DNA of 64,000 bases, from positions 1 through 64,000 of the forward strand of contig JAHRYN010000003.1 of the NCBI GenBank assembly GCA_020621405.1, in the 5' to 3' direction. Both the position numbers and the translations under genes were made by a program. Each line of letters begins with the position of its first letter. Position 1 is the first letter of the stretch. The notes under the pieces were generated by a model. It had not been told where the DNA came from. It was given only the letters and a program-made list of their open reading frames with translations, and ran no database searches. Shown one piece after another: positions 11,845 to 20,688 of this stretch. Origin of the DNA: Betaproteobacteria bacterium (GTDB lineage Bacteria > Pseudomonadota > Gammaproteobacteria > Burkholderiales > Rhodocyclaceae).

Positions 11845-13560
11845 TCACTTCGCACCGGCCGACGCGGGCTTCTGTCCGCCCGTCTGCAGCGCCGCCAGCA
11901 CGTCATCGCGCGCACCGTACGCCTTCACCACGCCGTCGTGCAGCACGAGCATCAGATCGACCGCTGCCAGAATGCTGGTCCGGTGCGTGATCACCACGAT
12001 GGTGGTGCCCTGCGCCTTGAGCGACTGCAGCGTCTGCAGCAGCGCCTGCTCACCCTCGTCGTCCAGGCTCGAATTCGGTTCGTCGAGTACGATGAAGCGC
12101 GGGTTGCCGTAGATGGCGCGCGCCAGACCGATGCGCTGACGCTGCCCGCCCGACAGGAAGCAGCCTTCGTCGCCGATCTGACTGTGATAGCCCTGCGGCA
12201 GTGCCGCGATCAGCTGATGCACGCCGACGGCGCGCGCCGCAGCCTCAACGGCGGCCATGTCCGTGTCGCTGAAGCGCGCGATGTTTTCGGCGAACGAGCC
12301 TTCGAACAGCTCGACGTCCTGCGGCAGATAGCCGACATGCGGGCCCAGCTCCGTCTTGTTCCACGGAAAGATATCCGCGCCGTCGAGACGTATCTTGCCG
12401 CTCGCGGCAGGCCATATCCCGACCAGCAGACGGGCGAGCGTCGATTTGCCGGCAGCGGCCGGGCCGATGACCGCCATCAGCTTGCCCGGCGCAACCGAGA
12501 AGGTGACGCCGCGCAGGATCGCGGCGGAAGATCCCGGCGCGCCGGCGGTCACACCTTCGACCGAAAGCTGGCCTCGGGGCGCCGGCAGCGGCATGCCGGC
12601 CGCACGCAGTTGCACGCTGTCGAGCAGGCTGTCGAGCCGCTCATAAGCCGCCCGGGCGGCAACCACCTGCCGCCAGGTCGCGATGAGCTGCACGATGGGC
12701 GCCAGCGCCCGCCCGCCCAGCGTCGACGCGACGACGATCAGCGCCCCGCTGCCGGGAAACGCGCCCTTGATCGACAGCCAGGCACCCAGTCCGAGCATCA
12801 GCGAAGCCTGGGCGAGCTGCGTGAATCGCGAAATCGACGAATAGGTGCCCGCCCGGTCGGATGCGCCGGCCTGCAGTGACAGAAATTCGTTCTGTCGTTC
12901 CAGCCAGCGACGATGGATGCCCGCATGCATGCCCATGGCTTCGATGACCTGCGCATTGCGCAGGCTGTTCCGCGCATAGGTCTGAGCCGCACTGGCGGCA
13001 CGTCCGGCAGCCGCCAGCGCGGGCTGCGTGTCGCGTTCGGTGAGCCAGGCGAGCGTGGCCAGCAGGCAGGCGCTGACGACCGACATCCAGCCCATGACCG
13101 GGTTGATGACGAAGATGATCAGAATGTAGAGCAGTGCGAACGGCACATCGATGAGCGCCCGCATTGCCGGACCGAACAGGAATTCGCGCACCGTCCGCAG
13201 ATCGCCGAGCATCGGCGTGCTGCCGGCCGGAATGCTGCGCAGGCGGGCCTCGAACACCGTATCGAAAACCCGCGCGCTGACCCGCGCATCGAACCGGAGC
13301 GCGGCGTCGTGCAGCACACCGGTCCGCACCCACTCCAGCACTTCCATCACTGCGTAGGCGAACACGACCAGCAGCGTCAGCACCGCCAGTGTCTTTCCGC
13401 TGCCGCTGTTCACGACCCGGTCGTACACTTCGAGCATGTAGACGGTCGGCGCCATGACCAGCAGATTGACGAAGAAGCTGAACAGGAGCGTCCGGTGCAA
13501 CAGCGGCTTCTGTTCAGTCAAGGCCTGGCGAAGTTCGGAATGTTTCTCGCGTGAATTCAT
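11845..13560 (-). CDS. Type I secretion ABC permease/ATPase, first subunit
   Basis: 571 residues from ATG 13560 (MNSREKHSELRQ), with the same PrtD-type layout as its downstream paralogue. Transmembrane segments occupy about residues 25-300. Walker A reads GPAAAGKST (about 366), keeping the G-x4-GK-S frame but replacing the usual SGS by AAA. LSGGQRQRIGLARA is at about 469, IVLDEPNSSLDD at about 491, and the H-loop THR at about 526. Two adjacent full-length paralogues suggest a heterodimeric exporter; two separate homodimers are the alternative. Confidence 0.95.
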   Translation of the reverse strand: MNSREKHSELRQALTEQKPLLHRTLLFSFFVNLLVMAPTVYMLEVYDRVVNSGSGKTLAVLTLLVVFAYAVMEVLEWVRTGVLHDAALRFDARVSARVFDTVFEARLRSIPAGSTPMLGDLRTVREFLFGPAMRALIDVPFALLYILIIFVINPVMGWMSVVSACLLATLAWLTERDTQPALAAAGRAASAAQTYARNSLRNAQVIEAMGMHAGIHRRWLERQNEFLSLQAGASDRAGTYSSISRFTQLAQASLMLGLGAWLSIKGAFPGSGALIVVASTLGGRALAPIVQLIATWRQVVAARAAYERLDSLLDSVQLRAAGMPLPAPRGQLSVEGVTAGAPGSSAAILRGVTFSVAPGKLMAVIGPAAAGKSTLARLLVGIWPAASGKIRLDGADIFPWNKTELGPHVGYLPQDVELFEGSFAENIARFSDTDMAAVEAAARAVGVHQLIAALPQGYHSQIGDEGCFLSGGQRQRIGLARAIYGNPRFIVLDEPNSSLDDEGEQALLQTLQSLKAQGTTIVVITHRTSILAAVDLMLVLHDGVVKAYGARDDVLAALQTGGQKPASAGAK

Positions 13561-13744
13561 CGTCCGGCACACGCGGCCATGCGGATCAGGTGCATTTCGT
13601 TTCGGTGGATGTCATCGAATCCGGCTTTCAGTCGCCCAGGTGCATGCGTCATCACCATCACAACGGCTGACGGTGACGGTGTGGCGTCAAGTATGACAGC
13701 CCCGGTCTGCCCCTCGTGACGGACAGTGCGGCATTCGCTGCGAA

Positions 13745-13782
13745 AAGCAAAAACCCTCCGGAAGCTGCGCTTCCGGAGGGTT
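13745..13782 (-). terminator. Intrinsic terminator after the RTX gene
   Basis: A perfect 11-bp stem (ccctccggaag / cttccggaggg) with a 5-base loop, extended by two A-T pairs, is followed on the minus strand by a T-rich run (TTTGCTTTT). It stands 18 bases past the RTX stop and before the ABC operon, so the substrate is probably transcribed separately or at higher level than the exporter. Confidence 0.85.
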
Positions 13783-13799
13783 GCCGGGCAGGACTTCGA

Positions 13800-15317
13800 T
13801 CAGAGCAGAACGTCGGCCGCCGTCAGCGAGTTCACACCGGTCAGCACGATCTGATATTCGGCGTCGGTATCGGCGTCCGAGCTGAGATAGAGGCTGCCGT
13901 TGGAAAACCAGGCTGTGCCGGTCTGGTCACCCGCATTGGGCACCGCATTCAGGAAGGTGAATGCCTGATCGCCCGCCACATTGGCGTCCGCATCGATCTG
14001 GCTCAGGTCGATCTTGTCCAGGCTGGCCGCCGTGAAATCGACGATGCGATCGGCGCTGGCGCCAAGGCCCAGTTCGGACAGGTTGTTGAAAACAAACGTA
14101 TCCGCGCCGGCTCCACCAGTCACGGTGTCCGCACCGTCGCCACCGATCAGCGTGTCATTACCGCCACCACCGCGCAGGATGTCATTGCCGAGACTGCCGT
14201 CGAGCACATTGGCAACGGCATTTCCGCCGATGAAGTCGTCACCGTCGCCACCGACCACATTTTCAATCCGCCACAGCAGATCGGTGTCGATGTCGGCACC
14301 GATGGCCCTGCCTGTCAGCAGGCTCAGATTCACCGAATGCACGGTCCCGGCATAGGTAATGGTGTCGACGCCGACACCACCGACATAGGCATCGTATCCG
14401 GCGCCGTTGGCTCCCACGATCACGTCGTCGCCGCCCCCGCCTTCCACCGCATCATCCCCGGCACCGCCTTCCAGATAGTCACTGCCGACACCGCCCGAGA
14501 GCACGTCATCGCCAGCGCCGCCATAGAGGTTGTCCGATCCTTCGCCGCCACCCATGCGGTCACTGCCGTCACCGCCGAACATGTCGTCGTTGCCCTGGCC
14601 GCCGATCATCACGTCGTTGCCATCCACCCCTTCGAGAAGGTCATCGCCCTCGTCGCCCCACAGCCGGTCCTCGCCATCGCCCCCGAACAGGCTGTCATCA
14701 CCGCCGTGGCCATGCACCAGATCGTTGCCGACGTCGCCGTAGTAGGTTTCCGAACTCGCACCACCATTCCAGTTGTCGTGCGACGAATTGCCGTGCTGGT
14801 CATGCTCGCGACCGACCTGGACCACGGCGCCGGTCAGCGGGTCGGTGTAGGTTTGCGAAATCTTCAAAAAGATGCCGTCGCCGTCGGCATCAGCGTAGAC
14901 CGTCGTCTCGGTCAGGCCGTGTTCGGTTTCGGTCTTGATGACCTGACCATCAAGTACCGACCAGGTATCACCCGCTTCGAAAGCCTTGGGCGCAACGATG
15001 CCGTGTTCAACCTTGAAGATGGCCGTAACCTGACCATCAACGATGGTGAATTGGTAGCCCTTCGGCGCCAGCAGGGAACCATCCATCGTTGACGACTGGG
15101 CGAGCTTGGCAAAGATGCCGTCGTTGTTCAGGTCACCGAACACCGTGGTTTCGACTTGGCCACGCTCGGTTTCGGTCCGGGTGACCTGGTTGGTGGCCGC
15201 ATCGTAGGTCCAGGTCTCGTTCGAATCGATGCGGTCGAGCTTGGTCCTGCCGTTCTCGATCTCGTACACCGCGACCACGTTGCCGTTGGTGATCGTGAAC
15301 TTGTAGCTCTTGCTCAT
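13800..15317 (-). CDS. RTX calcium-binding protein, probable type I secretion substrate
   Basis: 505 residues, no Sec signal. Two copies of a ~70-residue domain open the protein (about 5-74 and 88-155), each ending in an acidic loop of calcium type (GDLNNDGIF, ADADGDGIF). About residues 190-310 and 350-400 hold blocks of GGxGxDxxx nonapeptides that roll up on calcium. A serralysin-like C-terminal region follows (TFVFNNLSELG, RIVDF, KIDLSQID) and the chain ends LTAADVLL, a typical uncleaved secretion signal. No catalytic domain is visible, so adhesin, S-layer or matrix roles are possible. It lies directly upstream of the exporter genes. Start has GAGGA 9 bases upstream. Confidence 0.9.
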   Translation of the reverse strand: MSKSYKFTITNGNVVAVYEIENGRTKLDRIDSNETWTYDAATNQVTRTETERGQVETTVFGDLNNDGIFAKLAQSSTMDGSLLAPKGYQFTIVDGQVTAIFKVEHGIVAPKAFEAGDTWSVLDGQVIKTETEHGLTETTVYADADGDGIFLKISQTYTDPLTGAVVQVGREHDQHGNSSHDNWNGGASSETYYGDVGNDLVHGHGGDDSLFGGDGEDRLWGDEGDDLLEGVDGNDVMIGGQGNDDMFGGDGSDRMGGGEGSDNLYGGAGDDVLSGGVGSDYLEGGAGDDAVEGGGGDDVIVGANGAGYDAYVGGVGVDTITYAGTVHSVNLSLLTGRAIGADIDTDLLWRIENVVGGDGDDFIGGNAVANVLDGSLGNDILRGGGGNDTLIGGDGADTVTGGAGADTFVFNNLSELGLGASADRIVDFTAASLDKIDLSQIDADANVAGDQAFTFLNAVPNAGDQTGTAWFSNGSLYLSSDADTDAEYQIVLTGVNSLTAADVLL

Positions 15318-15489
15318 GTTTTGCGTCCTCGCGTTGGATTCAGCCCTTCGACCCGGGCAGTGATGCGAAGTCTAAGGGAACAAACGGGCGCAAAACCGTA
15401 GACGTGTGAAAATTTCCCATTAAATTTTTGTAATCAGTTGCAACCATCACGGTCATGGTCATGGTCACGCCCGTTCATTTGCCACAGCG
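15318..15489 (-). promoter_or_regulatory. AT-rich upstream region of the RTX gene
   Basis: 172 bases between hrpA and the RTX start. Bases 15395-15440 are unusually AT-rich for this genome, and the minus strand carries TTTAAT as a possible -10 without a convincing -35. It also holds a short tandem GGTCAT repeat near 15452-15468. Presumed promoter of the substrate gene; no operator can be named. Confidence 0.3.
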
Positions 15490-18400
15490 TCAGCCACGCG
15501 AACGCGATTCCCATATCTTCTGCAGGCGCTTGACCGAGATCGGCACCGGCGTGCGCAATTCCTGCGCGAACAGCTGCACGCGCAGTTCCTCCAGCAGCCA
15601 GCGGAATTCGTCGATGAACGGATCGGTCACGCCGGCGCGGGCCCGCGCGATGCGTTCGCGTTCCCACAGCGTGGCGAGCGACTGCCAGTCGGCCATGGCG
15701 CGGGCGTCGCGGTCGGGATCGGCGCGCAGCTTCTCGATGCGCAGCGCAATCGCCTTCAGGTAGCGCGGGTAGTGGGTCAGCCGCTCGAACGGCGTTCGTT
15801 CGACGAACTGCTTGCCGACCAGCGCGTCGAGCTGGGCGCGCATGTCGGCCACCGCTGGCGCATGCGCCTTCATCGCCGCGAAGCGCTTGTGCAGCCCGGT
15901 GTATTCGGTCAGCACGGCGCCGGCCAGGCGGCCGATTTCCTGCGCCACCAGCGAAATGCGCGGCCGCGCCTCGTCGCGGCGCCGGGCAAAGGCGGCCGCG
16001 TCCTGCGGCCACGGTTCCATCATGCAGCAGCGTTCCAGCGTCGCCGACACCAGCTGCGCCCGCAGTTCCGGCTCGGTACCGAGATTCATGTACTGCATCG
16101 CCATGTCGCGCAGGCCGGGCAGGCTTTTCTCGATGTACTTCACCTGATCGCGCAGTTCGAGCGCGAACAGCCGGCGCAGCCCGGCGCGATGCACCTGCTG
16201 TGCCGCCTCCGGCGTGTCGAACACGCGCAGGCTGACCGCGTCGCCTTCGTCCTGCAGCGCCGGAAAGCCGATCACCATGCGTCCGGCCACCTCGACGTCC
16301 ATCAGTTCCGGCAGCTCGCCGAAAGTCCAGGCCCGGAAACGGTTATCACCTCCGGCGACTGTCGGTGCAGCGGGCGCGGCCGGGGGCGCCGGGACAGGCG
16401 CTTGAGCACCGCCCTTGCGGGACGACGGCTGCACCGGTGCCTTCGCAACCACATCGCGCGCGCCAAGCGCGACCAGCGCGTCGGCCATGCTGCCGCGCGC
16501 AGCCTTCGTTTCCTGTGTCCGTATCTCGGCCGGCGCAGTCACCGATGGCGCCGCCGCCTGCGGCACCGGCGTCGCGGCGGGCAGCGCGATGCTGGCCGCT
16601 TCGAAGCGGCGCGCCACCTCGTCCTTCAGGCGCGTGCGCAGCTCGGCCAGATTGCGCGACTGGCCGAGCACGCGCCCGTGTTCGTCGATCACCCGCACAT
16701 TCATGATCAGGTGGGCCGGCAGGTTTTCCGCGCGGATCGCGTCCGGCGGCAGCTTGAGGCTGACGCGCAGTTCGATCGCTCGTGCCAGCGCCTTCACCAG
16801 CGGCTCCGACGTGTCGTGTTCCTGCTCGACGAATTCAGCGACGAAGGCGGCCACCGGCTGCAGCCGGTGGCGCAGTTTCGGCGGAATGGTCTTGGCGAGC
16901 TGCAGTACTTTCTCTTCCAGCAGTCCGGGCACCAGCCAGTCCAGCCGCGCGGCCGGAATCTGGTTCAACAGCGCGAGCGGCACGCCCAGCGTGACGCCGT
17001 CGTCGGCCGCCCCGGGCTCGTGCCGGTATTCGAGCTTCAGCCGCTGTCCGAGCAGATCCATCTTCGCCGGGAAACGTTCGCTGCTGACGCCGGCCGCTTC
17101 GTGCCGCATCAGCTGTTCGCGCGTCAGGTGCAGCAGCTTCGGGTTTTCGCGCTCGGCGTCGCGGCGCCAGCGTTCGAAGCCGCGCAGGTCGATCACGTCC
17201 TGCGGCACGACCGATTCATAGAAGGCGTGGATCAGCGACTCATCGACCAGCAGATCCTGCCGGCGCTGTTTTTCCTCCAGCCGCTCGATCTGGGCGATCA
17301 GGTCGAGGTTGTGCTGCAGGAACTTCATCTGCTTCAGTGCGATGTCGGTCACGTCGCCGCCGACCAGGCCTTCGCGGATCAGCAGCTCGCGCGCCAGCGC
17401 CGGATCGGACTTGCCGTACTGCACCGCCCGCTTCGCGTACAGCGTGATGCCGTGGATGACGCCACGCTCCCAGGCCACGGTTTCGCCGCGGCTCTTGGAC
17501 CAGTGCGGCTCGTAGGTCGAACGGCGCAGCAGGTGGGCACCGACCTCCTCCACCCATTCAGGTTCGATGCGCGCGATGCAGCGCGCGAACAGCCGCGTCG
17601 TCTCGACCAGCTCGGCGCACATGATCCACTTGCCACCCTTCTTCGCCAGCGCCGAACCGGGGTGCGGCCAGAACTTGATGCCGCGCGCGCCCAGATACGG
17701 CGGCTCGCCGGCGCGCGCGTCCTCGATGCGCAGGCCGAGATTGCCGAGCAGCCCCGCCAGAAGCGCGCGGTGCAGCGGCTCGAACGCAGCCGGCAGCTCG
17801 TTTTCCTTCCACTCGTGTTCGGCACACAGCGTGTGCAGCTGGGTATGCACGTCGCGCCACTCGCGCATGCGCATCCAGTTCAGGAAGTTGGCGCGACACC
17901 ATTCGCGCTGCTTCGATTGCGACTGGTGATGCCACACCTCGTCGAACGCCGACCAGGCCTTCAGGTACCACAGGAATTCGCTGCGCTCGTCGGCGAACTT
18001 CGCGTGCGCCTGATCGGCGGTGCCGGCGCGTTCTTCCGGACGATCGCGCGGGTCCTGCACCGACAGGCCGGCGGTGATGATGAGCACCTCCTTCAGCGCA
18101 CCCTGATCGCGCGCCGCCAGCACCATGCGCGCGACGCGCGGATCGACCGGCAGCTTCGCCAGTTCGCGCCCCAGCGTGGTGAGGTCGCGCGCCTCGTCCA
18201 CCGCGCCCAGTTCCTGCAGCAGCTGGTAGCCGTCGGCGATGGCACGCGGTGCCGGACGGTCGATGAAGGGGAATTCCTCGACGGCGGCCAGACCGAGCGA
18301 CTTCATGCGCAGAATGACGCCGGCCAGCGACGAACGCAGGATTTCCGGGTCGGTATGCGCCGGCCGCTGATTGAAATCGGCTTCGTCGTACAGCCGGAAA

Positions 18401-19620
18401 CACACCCCGCTGGACACCCGGCCGCAGCGGCCGGCGCGCTGTTTCGCCGCCGACTGCGCGATCGGCTCGACCTGCAGCTGTTCGACCTTGTTGCGGTAGC
18501 TGTAGCGCTTGACGCGCGCCAGCCCGGTATCGACCACGTAGCGGATGCCCGGCACCGTAAGCGAGGTTTCGGCAACGTTGGTGGCCAGGATCACGCGCCG
18601 GCCGTTCGAGCCCTGGAACACGCGCGACTGCTCCTGCGCCGACTGCCGCGCGTACAGCGCCAGCACCTCCGGCTTCACGCCGGGCAGCCGCATGTGGTGC
18701 TTGCGCAGCGTTTCCGTGCATTCGCGGATTTCGCGTTCGCCCGGCATGAACACCAGCACGTCGCCGGGGCCGGTCGAGAAGGCATCGTCGACCGCATCGG
18801 CCACCGCGTCATACAGGTCGCGGTCCTTCTGCGCCTCGAACGGCCGCCAGCGCATCTCGATCGGATACAGCCGGCCGCTGACCTCGATCACCGGCGCCGG
18901 CTTGCCGTTCTGCGCGAAATGGCTGGCGAAGCGTTCGGCGTCCAGCGTGGCCGACGTGACGATCACTTTCAGGTCGGGCCGGCGCGGCAGCACCTCGCGC
19001 AGATAGCCGAGCAGGAAGTCGATGTTCAGGCTGCGCTCGTGCGCCTCGTCGATGATCAGCGTGTCGTAGGCCGCCAGCCAGCGGTCGCGCTGCGTTTCCG
19101 CCAGCAGGATGCCGTCGGTCATCAGCTTGATGCGGCTTTCGTCCGACGTGCGATCGGTGAAACGGATGGCGAAACCGACCTCGCGGCCGAGCGGCACGTT
19201 CAGTTCCTTCGCCACGCGGTCGGCTGTGGCGCGGGCGGCGATGCGGCGCGGCTGCGTGTGGCCGATCAGGCCGCGCGCGCCACGACCCAGTTCGAGACAG
19301 AGCTTAGGCAGCTGCGTGGTCTTGCCGGAGCCGGTTTCGCCGCACACGATGACCACCTGGTGCGCCGCCAGCGCCGCCGCGATTTCGTCGCGCCGGGCCG
19401 ATACCGGCAATTCCTCCGGGTACTCCACCTTCGGCGCCGACGCACGCCGCGCCGCCACCTTCGCCTGCGACACCGTGATGCGCTCGGCCAGCTTTGCCGG
19501 CCACTTGTCCGGCGCGCGCATGGCCGGCGGCAGATCGCGCAAGGCGCGCGAAATCGCCGCCGCATCGCGGCTCATGCACTGTTCCAGCAGGGAATTCAGA
19601 TCGGAATGCTGCGCGGTCAT
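15490..19620 (-). CDS. hrpA: ATP-dependent RNA helicase HrpA
   Basis: 1376-residue DEAH-box helicase. Walker A GETGSGKTTQLPKL is at about 94, IDEAHERSLNIDFLLGYL gives the DEAH motif, VTSATLDAERF is motif III and QRAGRCGRVSSGVCFRLY is motif VI. The long C-terminal extension (DUF3418 region) is full length. A Pro/Ala-rich insert of about 80 residues near 1045-1125 makes it longer than E. coli HrpA (about 1300). HrpA acts on RNA and rescues stalled or collided ribosomes in E. coli. ATG start MTAQHSDLNSLLEQ. Confidence 0.96.
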   Translation of the reverse strand: MTAQHSDLNSLLEQCMSRDAAAISRALRDLPPAMRAPDKWPAKLAERITVSQAKVAARRASAPKVEYPEELPVSARRDEIAAALAAHQVVIVCGETGSGKTTQLPKLCLELGRGARGLIGHTQPRRIAARATADRVAKELNVPLGREVGFAIRFTDRTSDESRIKLMTDGILLAETQRDRWLAAYDTLIIDEAHERSLNIDFLLGYLREVLPRRPDLKVIVTSATLDAERFASHFAQNGKPAPVIEVSGRLYPIEMRWRPFEAQKDRDLYDAVADAVDDAFSTGPGDVLVFMPGEREIRECTETLRKHHMRLPGVKPEVLALYARQSAQEQSRVFQGSNGRRVILATNVAETSLTVPGIRYVVDTGLARVKRYSYRNKVEQLQVEPIAQSAAKQRAGRCGRVSSGVCFRLYDEADFNQRPAHTDPEILRSSLAGVILRMKSLGLAAVEEFPFIDRPAPRAIADGYQLLQELGAVDEARDLTTLGRELAKLPVDPRVARMVLAARDQGALKEVLIITAGLSVQDPRDRPEERAGTADQAHAKFADERSEFLWYLKAWSAFDEVWHHQSQSKQREWCRANFLNWMRMREWRDVHTQLHTLCAEHEWKENELPAAFEPLHRALLAGLLGNLGLRIEDARAGEPPYLGARGIKFWPHPGSALAKKGGKWIMCAELVETTRLFARCIARIEPEWVEEVGAHLLRRSTYEPHWSKSRGETVAWERGVIHGITLYAKRAVQYGKSDPALARELLIREGLVGGDVTDIALKQMKFLQHNLDLIAQIERLEEKQRRQDLLVDESLIHAFYESVVPQDVIDLRGFERWRRDAERENPKLLHLTREQLMRHEAAGVSSERFPAKMDLLGQRLKLEYRHEPGAADDGVTLGVPLALLNQIPAARLDWLVPGLLEEKVLQLAKTIPPKLRHRLQPVAAFVAEFVEQEHDTSEPLVKALARAIELRVSLKLPPDAIRAENLPAHLIMNVRVIDEHGRVLGQSRNLAELRTRLKDEVARRFEAASIALPAATPVPQAAAPSVTAPAEIRTQETKAARGSMADALVALGARDVVAKAPVQPSSRKGGAQAPVPAPPAAPAAPTVAGGDNRFRAWTFGELPELMDVEVAGRMVIGFPALQDEGDAVSLRVFDTPEAAQQVHRAGLRRLFALELRDQVKYIEKSLPGLRDMAMQYMNLGTEPELRAQLVSATLERCCMMEPWPQDAAAFARRRDEARPRISLVAQEIGRLAGAVLTEYTGLHKRFAAMKAHAPAVADMRAQLDALVGKQFVERTPFERLTHYPRYLKAIALRIEKLRADPDRDARAMADWQSLATLWERERIARARAGVTDPFIDEFRWLLEELRVQLFAQELRTPVPISVKRLQKIWESRSRG

Positions 19621-19666
19621 CGGGAACGACGGGGTTGGAACACAGGTAGAGGGCCAGACGGGACTC

Positions 19667-20047
19667 TCAGGCGCGGATGTACTGCTGCCACGCCCACCAG
19701 CCGAGCGCGGTCATGAACAGCGAACCGGCAACGTGGGCAAACACGGTGACACCGGCCCAGCCGAACTGGCCGCGCTGCATCATCGTGAACACCTCGCCGG
19801 AAAAGCTGGAGAAGGTGGTCAGCCCGCCAAGGAAACCGGTGGTCAGCAGCAGCTTCATTTCGGTCGACAGGTCGGGCATGGTATGCATCAGCCCCAGCGC
19901 CACGCCCATCAGGAAGCCGCCGATCAGGTTGGCCGACCAGGTACCGAGCGGAAAACCGGCGAACAGCGGATTGATGGCCAGCGCCAGCACCCAGCGCAGC
20001 CAGGCACCAACGGCGGCGCCTGCTCCAACGGCGACGAAATTGAGCAT
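19667..20047 (-). CDS. crcB: Fluoride ion channel CrcB/FluC
   Basis: 126 residues with four transmembrane helices. Family marks are GAGAAVGAWLRW near the N-terminus, GTWSANLIGGFLMG and TTGFLGGLTTFSSFSGE, containing the asparagine and phenylalanine/threonine residues that line the fluoride pore in this family. The protein works as an antiparallel dimer and exports fluoride. An in-frame ATG at 20158 adds a non-conserved extension; the ATG at 20047 fits the family length. It lies 46 bases from hrpA on the same strand. No fluoride riboswitch signature was found upstream. Confidence 0.95.
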   Translation of the reverse strand: MLNFVAVGAGAAVGAWLRWVLALAINPLFAGFPLGTWSANLIGGFLMGVALGLMHTMPDLSTEMKLLLTTGFLGGLTTFSSFSGEVFTMMQRGQFGWAGVTVFAHVAGSLFMTALGWWAWQQYIRA

Positions 20048-20178
20048 CGGACGGAATCCGGAATCGATCAGGCCGCAATTGTAGAGTGGGCCGGCACGCA
20101 AAAAGACGGAAACCGGATGTAAGGTTGTTGCACGCGCCCGGGTCTTCTCGGCCGACACGTCAATTTTCAGGCGGCACA

Positions 20179-20688
20179 GTGATACTCGGATTCAGCAAAC
20201 GCAAAAGCTTCGAACAGGCGGTACGGGCCTTCAGCCCGGACCTGTACCGTTTCGCCTGGTGGCTGTGCCGCGACAAGTTCGTCGCCGAGGATCTGGTGCA
20301 GGAAACCTTCGCCCGCGCCTGGAAATCGTGGAACGACATCAAGGACGCCGGCGCAACCAAGAGCTGGCTGATCACCATCGTGCGCCGGGAACACGCCCGT
20401 CTCTATGAACGCAAGCAGTTCGACTACGTGGATGTCGAGCTGGAGGACCTGCAGATCGTAGCCGACCACGAACCGATCGAGCTTTTTGAAATGGAAAACC
20501 TGCTCGGCAGCCTGCCACTGACCCTGCGCGAACCGCTGGTGCTGCAGGCGCTGGGCGGCTTCTCGTGCGCCGAGATCGCCGCCATGCTCGACACCACCGA
20601 GGGCGCCATCATGACCCGGCTGACCCGCGCCCGCCAGACGCTGCGCGGCGTGCTCACCGCACAACCGGCACGGAGGGCGGAATCGTGA
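20179..20688 (+). CDS. ECF-type RNA polymerase sigma factor
   Basis: 169 residues. Sigma region 2 reads DLYRFAWWLCRD then EDLVQETFARAWKSW. Region 4 is LPLTLREPLVLQALGGFS followed by the helix-turn-helix SCAEIAAMLDTTEGAIMTRL. No region 1 or 3, so an extracytoplasmic-function sigma factor. Start is GTG 20179, 9 bases after AGGCGG; upstream in-frame sequence is Arg-rich and not conserved in character. The stop overlaps the start of the anti-sigma gene (GTGA), the usual coupling for such pairs. The signal sensed is unknown. Confidence 0.9.
   Translation: MILGFSKRKSFEQAVRAFSPDLYRFAWWLCRDKFVAEDLVQETFARAWKSWNDIKDAGATKSWLITIVRREHARLYERKQFDYVDVELEDLQIVADHEPIELFEMENLLGSLPLTLREPLVLQALGGFSCAEIAAMLDTTEGAIMTRLTRARQTLRGVLTAQPARRAES

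Noticed and set aside
13800-14700. Regular DNA periodicity that could suggest a CRISPR or satellite repeat
   Set aside because: The period is the 27-base code for GGxGxDxxx nonapeptides of the RTX protein; copies are degenerate and there are no unique spacers.
15772-19716. A 1314-codon open frame antisense to hrpA
   Set aside because: Composition is Arg/His/Gln-rich with no domain, and it mirrors the third-base GC bias of hrpA. hrpA carries all helicase motifs on the other strand.
20048-20178. Fluoride riboswitch in front of crcB
   Set aside because: The expected GG-rich pseudoknot pattern was not found in the 131-base divergent region.
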